From contig NZ_FNSY01000001.1 in the NCBI RefSeq assembly GCF_900105515.1, forward strand, positions 124,001 through 188,000: a DNA stretch of 64,000 nt. The letters are read 5' to 3'. Of this stretch, positions 1-9,086 are shown in pieces. The first letter of the stretch is position 1. Every line of letters begins with the position of its first letter. The translations under genes and the position numbers were made by a program. The notes beneath the pieces were generated by a model. It was not told the origin of the DNA and ran no database searches. It saw only the letters and a program-made list of their open reading frames with translations. The DNA is from Streptomyces sp. 2131.1 (GTDB lineage Bacteria > Actinomycetota > Actinomycetes > Streptomycetales > Streptomycetaceae).

Positions 1-773
1 AACCCACCGCCGTCGACGCCTACCGCATGCTTGAGCTGGTCGAGGACAACGTCGCCGTCGTGCGAGCGCTCGGCGAGGAGAACGCGGTGGTCATAGGGCA
101 CGACTGGGGCTCCAACATCGCAGCCACCTCCGCCCTGCTCCACCCCGAAGTCTTCCGTGCGGCCGGCCTGCTCAGCGTCCCGTACGCACCACCCGGCGGC
201 CCCCGCCCCACCGACGTCTTCAGCCAGGTAGGGGGACCCGAGCAGGAGTTCTACGTCTCCTACTTCCAGGAACCCGGCCGCGCCGAGTCCGAGATGGAGC
301 CCGACGTCCGGGGCTGGCTCGCCGGCTTCTACGCGGCCCTGTCCGCCGACACCATGCCCGCCGAGCACGAGCCCGACCCCCACTTCGTCGCCCGCGGGGG
401 CCGACTGCGCGACCGATTCCCCGCCGCACGGCTCCCGGCGTGGTTGAGCGAGGAAGACCTCGACGTCTACGCCGGGGAGTTCGAGCGCACCGGTATGACC
501 GGGGCCCTGAACCGCTACCGCAACATGGACCGCGACTGGCAGGACCTGGCTCCGCACCGCGGGGCCCCGGTCACACAGCCGTCCCTGTTCATCGGCGGCA
601 CCCTGGACGCCTCCACCACCTGGATGTCCGACGCCATCGACGCCTATCCGTCCACCCTCCCCCGGCTGTCGGCCTCCCACCTCTTGGAAGGCTGCGGCCA
701 CTGGCTCCAGCAGGAGCGCCCCGCCGAGGTCAACGGCCTGCTCACCGAGTGGCTCACCACCGTGCGGAGCTGA
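1..773 (+). CDS. Epoxide hydrolase-like alpha/beta hydrolase (5' truncated by window)
   Basis: The reading frame is open from base 3, so the gene begins before the window and the N-terminus (including any HGxP oxyanion motif) is missing. The visible part starts just before the nucleophile elbow GHDWG, whose Asp is the expected nucleophile of epoxide hydrolases and haloalkane dehalogenases. It ends with the family-typical GCGHWLQQERP, which carries the catalytic His. The lid region between them is rich in Tyr/Phe, as in soluble epoxide hydrolases that open xenobiotic or lipid epoxides to diols. The next 640 bases hold no intact gene, so no operon can be inferred downstream. A dehalogenase cannot be excluded without the missing end. 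Confidence 0.8.
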   Translation, partial: PTAVDAYRMLELVEDNVAVVRALGEENAVVIGHDWGSNIAATSALLHPEVFRAAGLLSVPYAPPGGPRPTDVFSQVGGPEQEFYVSYFQEPGRAESEMEPDVRGWLAGFYAALSADTMPAEHEPDPHFVARGGRLRDRFPAARLPAWLSEEDLDVYAGEFERTGMTGALNRYRNMDRDWQDLAPHRGAPVTQPSLFIGGTLDASTTWMSDAIDAYPSTLPRLSASHLLEGCGHWLQQERPAEVNGLLTEWLTTVRS

Positions 774-1199
774 GACAGGACCGTCCTGAGACGCCATCGG
801 GCGACCGGATGACGACCGGACGACCGGTGGCGCTCATGCGCCGGAGCGCGGGTCGGCCCGCACCGGACCGTGGTCCGACCACGGGGTCGGATGTACCCGC
901 TGTTCCAGCCACTGCCAGTACGTCGGCCTGCTCCGCGCGGACCGACTCCTGTCTCCGCTGAGCCAAGTGGGTGTCGAAGCCTCGGGGGCTCCATGGAAGC
1001 CCTCAGGCCATCGCACTTCCATCGCAGGATCTGCCGCTGGAGATCCAGCCAGCCGACGAGCGCGGTGCGTGCAGCGCCTGCAACGGGGGACGCTCGAGTG
1101 AAGGTGTCCTGTGTGCACGTCACGCGGCGACAAGGTCCGCCCGACCGGAACAGGCGCGCGGTGGTTTGTGGGCGCGCTGGTCGTGGCCTGCCGGCGGAA

Positions 1200-1365
1200 C
1201 GGCGGAGATCGACGCGTACGCGCCTCAGGCCATCGGCCTGCAGAAGGCGTGTGTGGGTGGTGTCGAGAGAATCCGGGACTACCTGCGGTACCGGTACGGG
1301 CTCGTCTGCCACGTCGAGTACGGCTCAGTGCTGCCGAGTTGGAGCCGGTGCGGGTGGCTCGACCA
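1200..1365 (+). pseudogene. Remnant resembling an endonuclease/exonuclease/phosphatase family protein
   Basis: One forward frame reads AEIDAYAPQAIGLQKACVGG followed by a stretch ending in YRYGLVCHVEYGSVL. This resembles the 'ADIVALQEVC...YHVEYGSV' part of secreted endonuclease/exonuclease/phosphatase-fold proteins. No start codon, catalytic core or continuation is found on either side, so it is at most a short relic. The rest of 774-1413 contains nothing I recognise. Identification is by memory of the family and is weak. Confidence 0.3.
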
Positions 1366-1413
1366 CCCCGCGAATGCGCCGGCCCGGCCGGGGCAGGGCC
1401 GGCGCGGGGTGCG

Positions 1414-1791
1414 TTACGGGCGCGGTATCTCGGTGGTGACCTGGTCGTACCGGACGAGACGGGGGGTGAAGGAATACGAAGGGTGTTCATCCCGGAGTCG
1501 TGCCATGGCGTCGTCGAGATACGCCCACATGGCGGCGGGGTCCGCGCCCACGCCGAAGGTCGCGTCGTTCAGCACCTCCATGTCAGGACTCGATATGTAC
1601 GCCACGTACTTGAGGGTCTGGCTGCCGCCGGCCATGAGTGTCTCGGCCCCCTTCGAGGTGCTGTGTGATGTGTGGCCGTCCCTGCCGCCCGTCATATCGG
1701 CGGCCCGGGCGGTTCCGGTTGTCGTGAGAAGCGTCGACGCGGCGGCTACGCCGGTGCCGCCCAGGAGCGTTCGCCGGGAAATCTCTGGCAC
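1414..1791 (-). CDS. Small Tat-exported protein of unknown function
   Basis: The GTG start at 1791 has an AGGGGGAGGACT ribosome-binding site directly upstream. A longer frame to 1887 lacks one. The N-terminus has a twin-arginine signal (EISRRTLLGG, a hydrophobic alanine/threonine stretch, then ARA as the likely cleavage site), so the product should be folded in the cytoplasm and exported by the Tat system. The mature part is about 95 residues: a Gly/His/Ser-rich segment followed by a soluble domain. The start resembles the tyrosinase cofactor MelC1, but the mature domain does not show the MelC1 pattern and no tyrosinase gene is adjacent, so I leave the function open. Confidence 0.6.
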   Translation of the reverse strand: MPEISRRTLLGGTGVAAASTLLTTTGTARAADMTGGRDGHTSHSTSKGAETLMAGGSQTLKYVAYISSPDMEVLNDATFGVGADPAAMWAYLDDAMARLRDEHPSYSFTPRLVRYDQVTTEIPRP

Positions 1792-1945
1792 AGTCCTCCC
1801 CCTGCCTTGCCGGCCCTTCCTGCGAGGGCTCGCGGCTGACGTTACAGCCACGTCCTCGCCGTGAAGGGGTGATCGCGGTGAACGCATCCCGGTTCCCGAA
1901 GCGCCGTCGGCGGGGACGGAGCCGCGGACGCCTCGGCGCCGCCCC

Positions 1946-2593
1946 CTGCTTCGGGCACCGCTACCCCTGCGCTACGCCCAGGAGGACCCCGAGCTACGCG
2001 CTCTCGTCCCTCGCTACGTCACGCCCGTCCGGCGGTACCTCCAACTCGGCGGCCCGGTCCTGCGCATGACCGCGCCCCGCCGCGCCACGTTCGCGCGGAA
2101 ATTCGGCAGGGCCGCCTCCGCCATCACGCCCCGTGAGCTGACCGTCCTGCTCGAAGGCGGATGGCGGGAGCGCAAGACCGCTGCGTGGCCCATCGCCGTC
2201 GCGGGCAGGACCGAATTCCGCGAAGGCATCGGCGAACTCCTGCTCGCCAGTGAGGTCTGCTACGCGGGCACGGCCTGCTGCGTCGCCTTCGCCGCCTTCG
2301 GCACCCCCGCCGACGCGGACCTGACGGCTGCCTACCTCGACCGCTATCTGCGACGCCCCGACCTCTTCTACGACCAGTCGGCCGCCATGGGTGCGCTCCT
2401 GCATCTGGATGCCGGGCTCCGCACCGATCGAGCAGCCCGGTTCCTGGCCCCGGGCGGCCTCTGACACCAGTGGATCGACGGGCCACCGCGCAAGGAGCAC
2501 CACGTCATGCCGGACAGCCACCGCGAAGTCGTCAGCCCGCTCGGCGACTTCGTCGATGAGAGCGCCGACTACCGCGGCGCGGGGCAGCGCTGA
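1946..2593 (+). pseudogene. DUF6000-family protein, interrupted by in-frame TGA
   Basis: A continuous forward frame carries the characteristic Streptomyces DUF6000 sequence: EDPELRALV and RYVTPVRRYLQLGG near the N-terminus, then ELTVLLEGGWRERKTAAW and LLLASEVCYAG. The frame is broken by TGA at 2462-2464 (family members appear to have Trp here) and continues unbroken as QWIDGPPRKEHH to a second stop at 2591-2593. No start codon precedes the conserved N-terminus in frame. Upstream the frame runs through unrelated sequence to a TGA at 1862, so the 5' end is also lost. Both defects argue for a pseudogene. A sequencing error could explain the TGA but not the missing start. Confidence 0.7.
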
Positions 2594-2705
2594 CAGGGGC
2601 CGGTGCGCCCGCAGCGCGGAGTCCCGGGTCGAGGCATGCCGCCGGCGCACGAGGTCGTCCAGCACCTGCGTCCGGCTCCGGCGATCGAGCTGGCGCTGCG
2701 GCCTG

Positions 2706-3626
2706 TCACGGGCGTCCTGCCTCGGCGATCGAGCGGCCCAGCCCTTCGGTCAGCCAGGCGTGGGCCGCCGTCATGTTCAGGGAGCGTCCTCCGGTGACGG
2801 TGTCCAGCAACCCCCAGTAGCGTCGCAGACGCGGGTCGAACCCGGACGACCGGGAGACCAGGGCGTGCAGCTGACGACGGAAGGCCGGTGTGTCCGACTC
2901 CCCGCGGGCCCGCGCGTGGGCGGACACGAAGGCGTCGACCGCCGCCCCGGGTCCCGGCGGCAGACGCGCTCCCACGGCGGCGGCCGTCAGCGCCGCCGCC
3001 TCGTCGATCTCGCCGTAGAAGGCGGGTGCGTCCCGCATCTCCTCCGCGTGATCCCCCGTCCAGCGGGTGAAGCCGGGGGTGGAGACCAGAACGTGGATCT
3101 CCGCGTACGCCAGGGCGGAAGCGGGCGAGGGGTCGGCCGGCGGCTCCGGTGACAGCATGGCGACCATGAGGCCGAGTCGCCGCTTCGGCATCTCCGCGGG
3201 CAGCTCGCGGTACCAGTGATCGGTGAGGCTTTGCCGTGCCTGCGGTAGCCGCTGCACCCGGGCGAGGATCTCCAGGCGCCGCAGCCGCTCGCCGTCCGCG
3301 CACTCGTCGAGGGCGCGCAGTGTTGCCTCACGCCAGCGCAACTGCGTCAACTGTGCCTGTACGGAGGCGAGTTCGTTCGCCACGAGTTCGCCGATGGCCT
3401 GCTCACCACTCGCGATCCGCGCGATGGCCGCGATCGGGGTGTCGAGCGCACGCAAGCGCCTGATCAGCCCGATCCGTTCCCAGGCCTCCGGCCCGTAGCG
3501 CCGGTGGCCCCCGCTGCTGCGCTCCGCGACCGGCAGCAGGCCGCTGTCCGAGTAGTAGCGCAGGGTCTTCACCGCGAGGCCCGTGCCGGCGGCGAGTTCA
3601 CCGATGCTCCATGTGCGGTGCGTCAC
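2706..3626 (-). CDS. MerR-family transcriptional regulator
   Basis: The 306-residue protein opens with a MerR winged-helix domain (SIGELAAGTGLAVKTLRYY, then the wing motif GGHRRYGPEA) within residues 6-75. A coiled-coil dimerisation helix follows at about 80-125. The C-terminal 180 residues are a helical effector domain with no metal-binding cysteine pattern, which fits regulators responding to organic ligands rather than metals. The GTG start at 3626 has GGAGG about 12 nt upstream. It is divergent from the carboxylesterase gene at 3715, and the 88-bp gap holds a MerR-style promoter with a long spacer. The likely role is control of that esterase and of itself. Confidence 0.85.
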   Translation of the reverse strand: MTHRTWSIGELAAGTGLAVKTLRYYSDSGLLPVAERSSGGHRRYGPEAWERIGLIRRLRALDTPIAAIARIASGEQAIGELVANELASVQAQLTQLRWREATLRALDECADGERLRRLEILARVQRLPQARQSLTDHWYRELPAEMPKRRLGLMVAMLSPEPPADPSPASALAYAEIHVLVSTPGFTRWTGDHAEEMRDAPAFYGEIDEAAALTAAAVGARLPPGPGAAVDAFVSAHARARGESDTPAFRRQLHALVSRSSGFDPRLRRYWGLLDTVTGGRSLNMTAAHAWLTEGLGRSIAEAGRP

Positions 3627-3632
3627 AGACTC

Positions 3633-3664
3633 TTGAACCTCCAGCGCGCGGGAGCTCCTAGCGT
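3633..3664 (+). promoter_or_regulatory. Candidate MerR-controlled promoter with 20-bp spacer and dyad
   Basis: TTGAAC (3633-3638) and TAGCGT (3659-3664) are separated by 20 bp instead of the optimal 17. The spacer holds the inverted pair ACCTCC/GGAGCT around GCGCGC. Over-long spacers with a central dyad are the hallmark of promoters activated by MerR-type regulators through DNA twisting. It points toward the esterase gene at 3715 and lies just upstream of the merR start. This is inference from sequence only. Confidence 0.45.
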
Positions 3665-3714
3665 ACTGAGCAACGGGCCGCCCCGGCCTGGGTCATCGAG
3701 TCACGGGAGAACGC

Positions 3715-5394
3715 ATGCCCTCGGTCCCACCACGTCCCCCCGGACGCGCCGGCTTCCGCGCGCACAGCCTGCGTCTGCTGCGCGTCGCCGCCCTGCTTGT
3801 CGTCACCGCCGTGTCCGTCACGACCGCTGCCGCCGAACCGACGCGTGCCGACGGAGCACCTGCGGGAGCCCTCGTAAGGACCGACCACGGCATGGTCCGC
3901 GGTGCCGCCCACGGCTCGTACCTCACCTTCGACGGCATCCCGTACGCCGCACCGCCCACCGGCCGTCTGCGCTGGCGGGAGCCCGCACCCGCGCCGGCAT
4001 GGCGGGGAGTACGGGACGCCACTGCCCCGGCCCCGCGCTGCGTCCAGATGCCGATGCCCGGCGTGGACGGGGTGAGCGGTTCCGAGGACTGTCTCTACCT
4101 CAACGTCACCGTGCCGGCGGCGCCTCCGCCCACCGGTGGGCGGCGCCCGGTACTGGTGTGGTTGCACGGTGGGGCCTTCCTCGGCGGTTCCGGCGGCGAT
4201 TACGGTGCCGAGCGGCTGGCCGTACGCGGTGACACCGTCGTCGTCACGGTCAATTACCGCCTCGGGATCTTCGGCTACTTCGGCCATCCGGCCCTGGGCA
4301 CCGCTCCCCCGTTCGGCCTCGCCGACCAGCAGGCCGCCTTGCGGTGGGTACGGGCGAACGCGACGCGGTTCGGCGGCGACCCCGGCTCCGTCACCCTTTT
4401 CGGCGAGTCCGCGGGCGCCCTCAGTGTCTGCGCGCACCTCACCTCTCCGGGCGCGGCCGGGCTCTTCCAGCGGGCGCTGCTGCAGAGCGGGTCCTGTCAC
4501 ATGTCGTTCCCGCCGGGCGCACTCGGCCCCGGAACACCCGCGTACGAGCCCTTCGCCGCCGAACGCGAGGTCCAGGACAGCGGTGCTCTGGCGGCGCGCC
4601 GACTCGGCTGCGGGCCGGGGCCTGCGGCGCGCGTGCTGGCCTGTCTGCGGGAGCAGAGCACGGAACGCCTCGCCACCGCGCCGCTGATGCAGTCCTTCAA
4701 CCGCCCCGCATTCGGCAACGCACTGCTGCCCGCCGCGCCGGGCAAGGCTCTCGCCACCGGCCGATTCCACCGTGTGCCGCTGCTGCAGGGGACCAATCAC
4801 GACGAGATGCGGATGTTCGTCGGCCAGTCGCTCGCCGCGTACCCCATCCGCACCGATGAGGACTACCGGGCCCGCCTCGACGAGGCCTTCGGCCCTTCCG
4901 CCGCCGCCGTGGCCGCGCACTACCCGGCGTCGCGCTACCCGAGCCCGGCGCTGGCCTGGTCCGCCGCGCTGACCGACCGTTCCCTGGCGTGCACCACATT
5001 GCGGGCGGCACGCGAGATCACCACGACGGCACCTCGGGTACCGCTCTACGGATACGAGTTCGAAGACCCGCACGCACCTGTGCCGACCGGCCTTCCCGCG
5101 CTTCCTGACCTCCCTTACGGGGCGGCGCACGGGTTCGAGCTGGCCTACCTCTTCTCTGCCGTGCCCACCGAGCAGCTCCTGACCGACGCGCAGAGCACCT
5201 TGTCCGACCGCATGATCGACTACTGGGCGTCCTTCGCCCGCACCGGAGACCCGAACACACCCGGTGCGCCGCGCTGGCCGGCCCTGCGCACCACGGGACC
5301 GGTGCTCTCGCTGGCCCCCGGACCCGGGGCGGTCCGTACCGGCGACGCGTACGGCGGGCACCGGTGTGCCTTCTGGGACGGCGTGCGGGAGTGA
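3715..5394 (+). CDS. Secreted type B carboxylesterase (para-nitrobenzyl esterase family)
   Basis: This 559-residue protein has an N-terminal hydrophobic signal sequence (about residues 15-40) and then the full carboxylesterase B fold. The family marker EDCLYLNV is present. The nucleophile elbow GESAG places the catalytic Ser at residue 232, the acid is probably Glu364 (NHDE), and the His is about residue 472 (GAAHGFELAY). The length matches the family. It should hydrolyse carboxylic esters outside the cell; the natural substrate is not visible. GGGAGAACGC precedes the ATG. The divergent MerR gene and the intervening long-spacer promoter suggest induction by a substrate-like compound. Confidence 0.9.
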   Translation: MPSVPPRPPGRAGFRAHSLRLLRVAALLVVTAVSVTTAAAEPTRADGAPAGALVRTDHGMVRGAAHGSYLTFDGIPYAAPPTGRLRWREPAPAPAWRGVRDATAPAPRCVQMPMPGVDGVSGSEDCLYLNVTVPAAPPPTGGRRPVLVWLHGGAFLGGSGGDYGAERLAVRGDTVVVTVNYRLGIFGYFGHPALGTAPPFGLADQQAALRWVRANATRFGGDPGSVTLFGESAGALSVCAHLTSPGAAGLFQRALLQSGSCHMSFPPGALGPGTPAYEPFAAEREVQDSGALAARRLGCGPGPAARVLACLREQSTERLATAPLMQSFNRPAFGNALLPAAPGKALATGRFHRVPLLQGTNHDEMRMFVGQSLAAYPIRTDEDYRARLDEAFGPSAAAVAAHYPASRYPSPALAWSAALTDRSLACTTLRAAREITTTAPRVPLYGYEFEDPHAPVPTGLPALPDLPYGAAHGFELAYLFSAVPTEQLLTDAQSTLSDRMIDYWASFARTGDPNTPGAPRWPALRTTGPVLSLAPGPGAVRTGDAYGGHRCAFWDGVRE

Positions 5395-5493
5395 CGCACG
5401 GCGCCGCTACGGACGCGCGGCCGACGACCGCCCTCGGTCGTCGCCTTGCACGCATGCCATCCATCTCTTTTGGGCCGGGGAGGCGGCCCTCGC

Positions 5494-5967
5494 GAGCACG
5501 GTCTCCGCCGCCGACGGCTCGGGCGACGTGGTCGGCAAGGTGACCAAGGGATATCAGGGCTGGTTCGCCGGCAAGGGCGACGGCGCCCCATCAACGGCTG
5601 GTGGCACTGGGCGCGGAACTGGGGAGAGACACCCTTCCCGGCCAACCACCTCATCACGGCCTGGCCCGATGTACGCAACTACCCGGCCACGTACCGGACC
5701 GCCTTCGGCAACCTCGGCAACGGCGGGCCGGCCTCGCTGTTCTTTTCGTACGATCAATCCACCGTCCCCGTGCACTTCCGGTGGATGAAGCAGTACAGCA
5801 TCGACGCCGCGGCCCTCCAGCGGTTCAACCCGACCGGCGGCGAAGGGCCGACGCGCGACGCGATGGCGGGCAAGGTACGCGCCGCCGCGGAGGCCGGGGG
5901 CGTCAAGTTCTACATCCCGCGGACACGGGCTGGCCGGCTCGCCCGGCTCCCGGTCTACGGCACCTGA
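5494..5967 (+). pseudogene. Remnant of a GH99/GH71-like glycoside hydrolase
   Basis: Two forward frames must be joined to read the family sequence. The first gives VGKVTKGYQGWFAGKGDGAP. After a shift at about 5585 the next gives INGWWHWARNWGETPF, then ITAWPDVRNYP, FFSYDQSTV and RWMKQY. These are hallmarks of secreted Streptomyces 'xylosidase/endo-mannanase-like' proteins. The frame ends in run-on codons directly after KFYI, where the catalytic barrel should continue. A frameshift plus loss of most of the barrel makes it non-functional. Confidence 0.6.
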
Positions 5968-6206
5968 TCCGCGCAGGTGGTGTCCTGTCCTGGCTCCGCG
6001 CGCCGCCGATCCCTGACTGGCCGCGACCAATCGCGATACGACGTGACGGCCAGCCGAGAACCCGGCGGGCCGTCAGGGGCATCAGTGCCGATGGAACAGA
6101 CGCGTCCGGCCGGCCGACAGCCCCATCAGAGGAGCCCGGTCCGAGGGCTCCCCGGAGGGGCGAGGCGGTGACGGCAACCTTCGGGCCGTTCACGGACGCT
6201 CCGGGA

Positions 6207-6378
6207 TCACTCCGCTCCGAGTCGGGCCAGCTCGGCACGTAGCTCGTTGATCGCTTCCTCGGCGACGTCGTACGCGCTCGGCACACCCGGAACCGGCTGG
6301 TCGTCCTCGGGAATCCAGAACTTCCGCCTCGTCAGCCGCAAGGAGTCGAGGAGCTCCGGGATGGCGTTGAAGGTTTCG
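6207..6378 (-). pseudogene. C-terminal fragment of an unidentified protein
   Basis: On the reverse strand an open stretch reads LLIETFNAIPELLDSLRLTR, then KFWIPEDDQPVPGVPSAYD, and closes with ELARLGAE before TGA at 6207-6209. The composition is convincingly protein-like, but upstream it breaks into unrelated sequence and no start exists. It abuts a forward-strand fragment at about 6388, so a recombination joint lies between them. I do not recognise the family. Confidence 0.35.
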
Positions 6379-6387
6379 ATGAGCAGC

Positions 6388-6670
<283 letters not shown>

Positions 6671-6762
6671 CCACCGGGCGACGCGATCCGCCATGTTCGT
6701 TGCCGGCTGCGGAGCGGCTCGGATGGTGGTGGGTGATGGGGTGGACGGTGGGTGGCGGGTCG

Positions 6763-7629
6763 TCAACCAGTCGGCGTCGCCTTCGTAGGGACGACGGCGA
6801 CGGGGGCGTTGGCGAAGTGGAGTGTCGAGTGGACGACGTGTCCCACGTACCGGCTGCCGGTTCTGCTGCTGCGCCCGAGCACCAGGAGCCGGGCACGGGC
6901 GGCCAGGGACACCAGCATCTCGGCGGCGAAGCCCACTTCGGTGTGCTCGGTCACCATGACGTCGGGATGGCGCCGGCGCCACGGCCTCAGGAGGGTGACC
7001 AGTGCGCGGCGGTGGTCTTCCGCCAGCTGGGCCGGCCTGTTCGAGAGGCCCGTGACACCGGACTGGTTCGTGAACATCGTGGGCAGGTCCCAGGCCCGTG
7101 CCGCCCGCAGCGGGACACCGTGCGCGGCGGCCGCTCGGAAGGCGAAGTCCAGAACCGCTTCCGCCTCGTCGTCCTCCTCGGGGACGCCTGCCACGACCTC
7201 GCCGCTTCCCGGGGTCCGGCGGACGTCACCGCCACGGATCATCACCACGGGGCAGTCGGCCCGGCTCACTACGCGAAGGCCGACCGATCCGAGGAGGAAT
7301 CCGGTCACCGGTCCGGGTCTGCGTGATCCGACCACGATCATCTGGGCCTCGCGGCCACGCTCCGTCAGCAGGTCGGCCTCGGGCCGGTCGACCAGTTCGG
7401 CACTGGCCTCCACATCGCCGTAGTGTTCACGCACCCAGTCCAGGGTGCCCGCGAGCGCCTGTTCGGCGGCCCGGCGTTCGGTTCCGGCGTCCGCCAAGAA
7501 GGACGGATCGTGTCCGTGCAGCAGCAGAAGCGGCGCGGAGCGGCGACGGGCCTCGTCGGCCGCCCAGCCTGCCGCGAGCAGACTGTCCGGCGTAATGTCG
7601 ATTCCGGCGATGATGGGCTGGTGCTGCAC
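6763..7629 (-). CDS. Universal stress protein, tandem UspA domains
   Basis: This 288-residue cytoplasmic protein has two Usp domains, about 1-140 and 150-285. The first contains the nucleotide-binding signature VVGSRRPG...GSVGLRVV...CPVVMI. The second has VLGRSSRTGSRYVGHVV...APVAVVP, close to the ATP-binding G-2x-G-9x-G(S/T) pattern. Such tandem Usp proteins bind ATP and help survival in stationary phase or hypoxia. The GTG start at 7629 is preceded by GAGGAGACGTC at good spacing. Flanking genes are unrelated and no operon partner is evident. Confidence 0.9.
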   Translation of the reverse strand: MQHQPIIAGIDITPDSLLAAGWAADEARRRSAPLLLLHGHDPSFLADAGTERRAAEQALAGTLDWVREHYGDVEASAELVDRPEADLLTERGREAQMIVVGSRRPGPVTGFLLGSVGLRVVSRADCPVVMIRGGDVRRTPGSGEVVAGVPEEDDEAEAVLDFAFRAAAAHGVPLRAARAWDLPTMFTNQSGVTGLSNRPAQLAEDHRRALVTLLRPWRRRHPDVMVTEHTEVGFAAEMLVSLAARARLLVLGRSSRTGSRYVGHVVHSTLHFANAPVAVVPTKATPTG

Positions 7630-7865
7630 GACGTCTCCTCATGGGCGGCAGGCGGTGGATGACCGGCGTCGGGCTGAGCGGCCTCAGTCCAGGAGGCCCT
7701 GGACTTCGTCACTGTCGGTGGGGGCGCGGGAGAGTCTCATATCCATGTCCAGAATGTACGAACATAGGACTGCTCACGCCGTGCGGGCGCGCCCATTCCC
7801 TGAAGCGGCACCCGATCAGATGCCCCCTCGCCCACCACGTGCGCCCGAAGGGCTCGACGCCGGCC

Positions 7866-8549
7866 TCAGATCCGCCGGTCCGTCGCCGATGATGCCGCCC
7901 GCAGCGGCCCGCGCCGCCGACCGGTCACGTACGCGCCGAGGCCGGCCGCGAGGAACACGAGGCCGAGGGCGCCGGACACCACGGGACCTGTGGGCGCGGT
8001 CTCCTCCTCCACCACGCGTCCCCGTACGCCCAAGACCGCGAAGGCGCCTTCATGGACATCGAGGTGGTAGCGGGAGTCGTTGGAATTCGCACGGTAGTCG
8101 CCCAACACGAACAGGCGCCCGGCCGGGACCCGCACGTCGTACGAGACGGCGTTCGGATCACCCTGTGTGTCCGCGACGTAAGGCTCTTCGAGCGTCCTCC
8201 CGTTCACCGAGACCCCGCCCCCGGACCCCGTGACCCGGTCGCCGCCGATGCCGATGACGCGCCGCAATGCCGGCTCGGTCATGTACCGCTCGGGCGGGTC
8301 CATGAGGACCACATCACCCCGGTGTACGCCGTCCGAGCCGATCGGCTCCACGAGCACGCGCGCCCCGGGCGGGAAACCGGGCCGCATGGAGTCGCCCCGG
8401 ACCGTCACCGTCTCGTACCGCACGAGGCCGGAAGCGACCGAGCCGACCAGCAGCACGAGACCGACTGGCGTCAGCCCCCAGGCCAAGGCCCGCCATCCCC
8501 ATGCCATTCGCCGCCGCCTCATGAGACCCCGCCCGCTTCCTTGATCCAC
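7866..8549 (-). CDS. S26-family signal peptidase I homologue with Lys-to-Arg change
   Basis: The 227-residue protein has a membrane segment near the N-terminus (about residues 22-45), the catalytic-site domain outside, and a second membrane helix near the C-terminus (about 190-212). Box B is RGDSMRPG, whose Ser is the nucleophile, and box E is GDYRANSNDSR. Box D reads ALRRVIGIGGD, where active enzymes normally have KR; the general-base Lys is thus Arg. GTG 8549 has GAGG six bases upstream; ATG 8522 is an alternative start. If active it would cleave signal peptides at the outer membrane face, but the substitution leaves activity uncertain. Confidence 0.8.
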   Translation of the reverse strand: MDQGSGRGLMRRRRMAWGWRALAWGLTPVGLVLLVGSVASGLVRYETVTVRGDSMRPGFPPGARVLVEPIGSDGVHRGDVVLMDPPERYMTEPALRRVIGIGGDRVTGSGGGVSVNGRTLEEPYVADTQGDPNAVSYDVRVPAGRLFVLGDYRANSNDSRYHLDVHEGAFAVLGVRGRVVEEETAPTGPVVSGALGLVFLAAGLGAYVTGRRRGPLRAASSATDRRI

Positions 8550-8599
8550 CGCACACCTCGCACAGCGCGCCCGGCACGCGAAGCGTTACCCCTCGCCAC

Positions 8600-9040
8600 A
8601 GCACGGGGGCCGGGTCGACGTTCTTCGTGGCGTACTCCCACTCGTCGTGCTCCGTCTCGACCTCCTCGAAGAGCTCTAGCACGTCGTACCGGAAGTCGGC
8701 AGGTATCTCATCGAGGGCGGCGCGATACGCCTGAGCGGCGGGCTTGGCCTTGGCGAGGGGCAGACGGCCGATGGCGGGGTAGCCGTCGACCGAGTGCGGA
8801 ACGAATGGGAAGCCGTCGGGCAGCCCGCCGCAGAGGAAGTCGTGGGGCTACAGGTCGGCGGGGACGCCGACGCGTCGTATCCCGTCGTCGACCAGACCGA
8901 AGAACGACGAAGGTTTTGAGTACGTGCCCAGGTGCATAGGATCGGATGCGTTGTGGTCGATGATGCGCTGCAACGCGCTGTTGTAGGCGTTGCCGACGTA
9001 CGCGGCGTCCGATGCGGTGGCGCTCCGCAGCCGTACACAC
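8600..9040 (-). pseudogene. DUF7691-like conserved protein, interrupted by in-frame TAG
   Basis: The reverse strand carries YVGNAYNSALQRIIDHN, then YSKPSSFFGLVDDGIRRVG, a TAG at 8850-8848, and in the same frame PHDFLCGGLPDGFPF, YPAIGRLPLAKAKPAAQAYR and EHDEWEYATKNVD. This matches my recollection of a conserved Streptomyces protein with contiguous sequence across the stop. The N-terminal half is absent, with only unrelated codons upstream of 9040. After ATKNVD the frame runs on without a natural end. The family name is from memory. Confidence 0.5.
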
Positions 9041-9086
9041 TGCCGCACCCGGCCGTACCAACCACTCCCTGCGAGAGCAAACAACC

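Noticed and set aside
1414..1791. Tyrosinase cofactor MelC1
   Set aside because: The signal peptide start resembles MelC1, but the mature domain does not show the MelC1 pattern and no tyrosinase gene follows.
3658..5361. 567-codon reverse open frame opposite the carboxylesterase gene
   Set aside because: It is Arg/Gly/Ala-rich without motifs and exactly mirrors a certain gene. Long antisense frames are expected in high-GC DNA.
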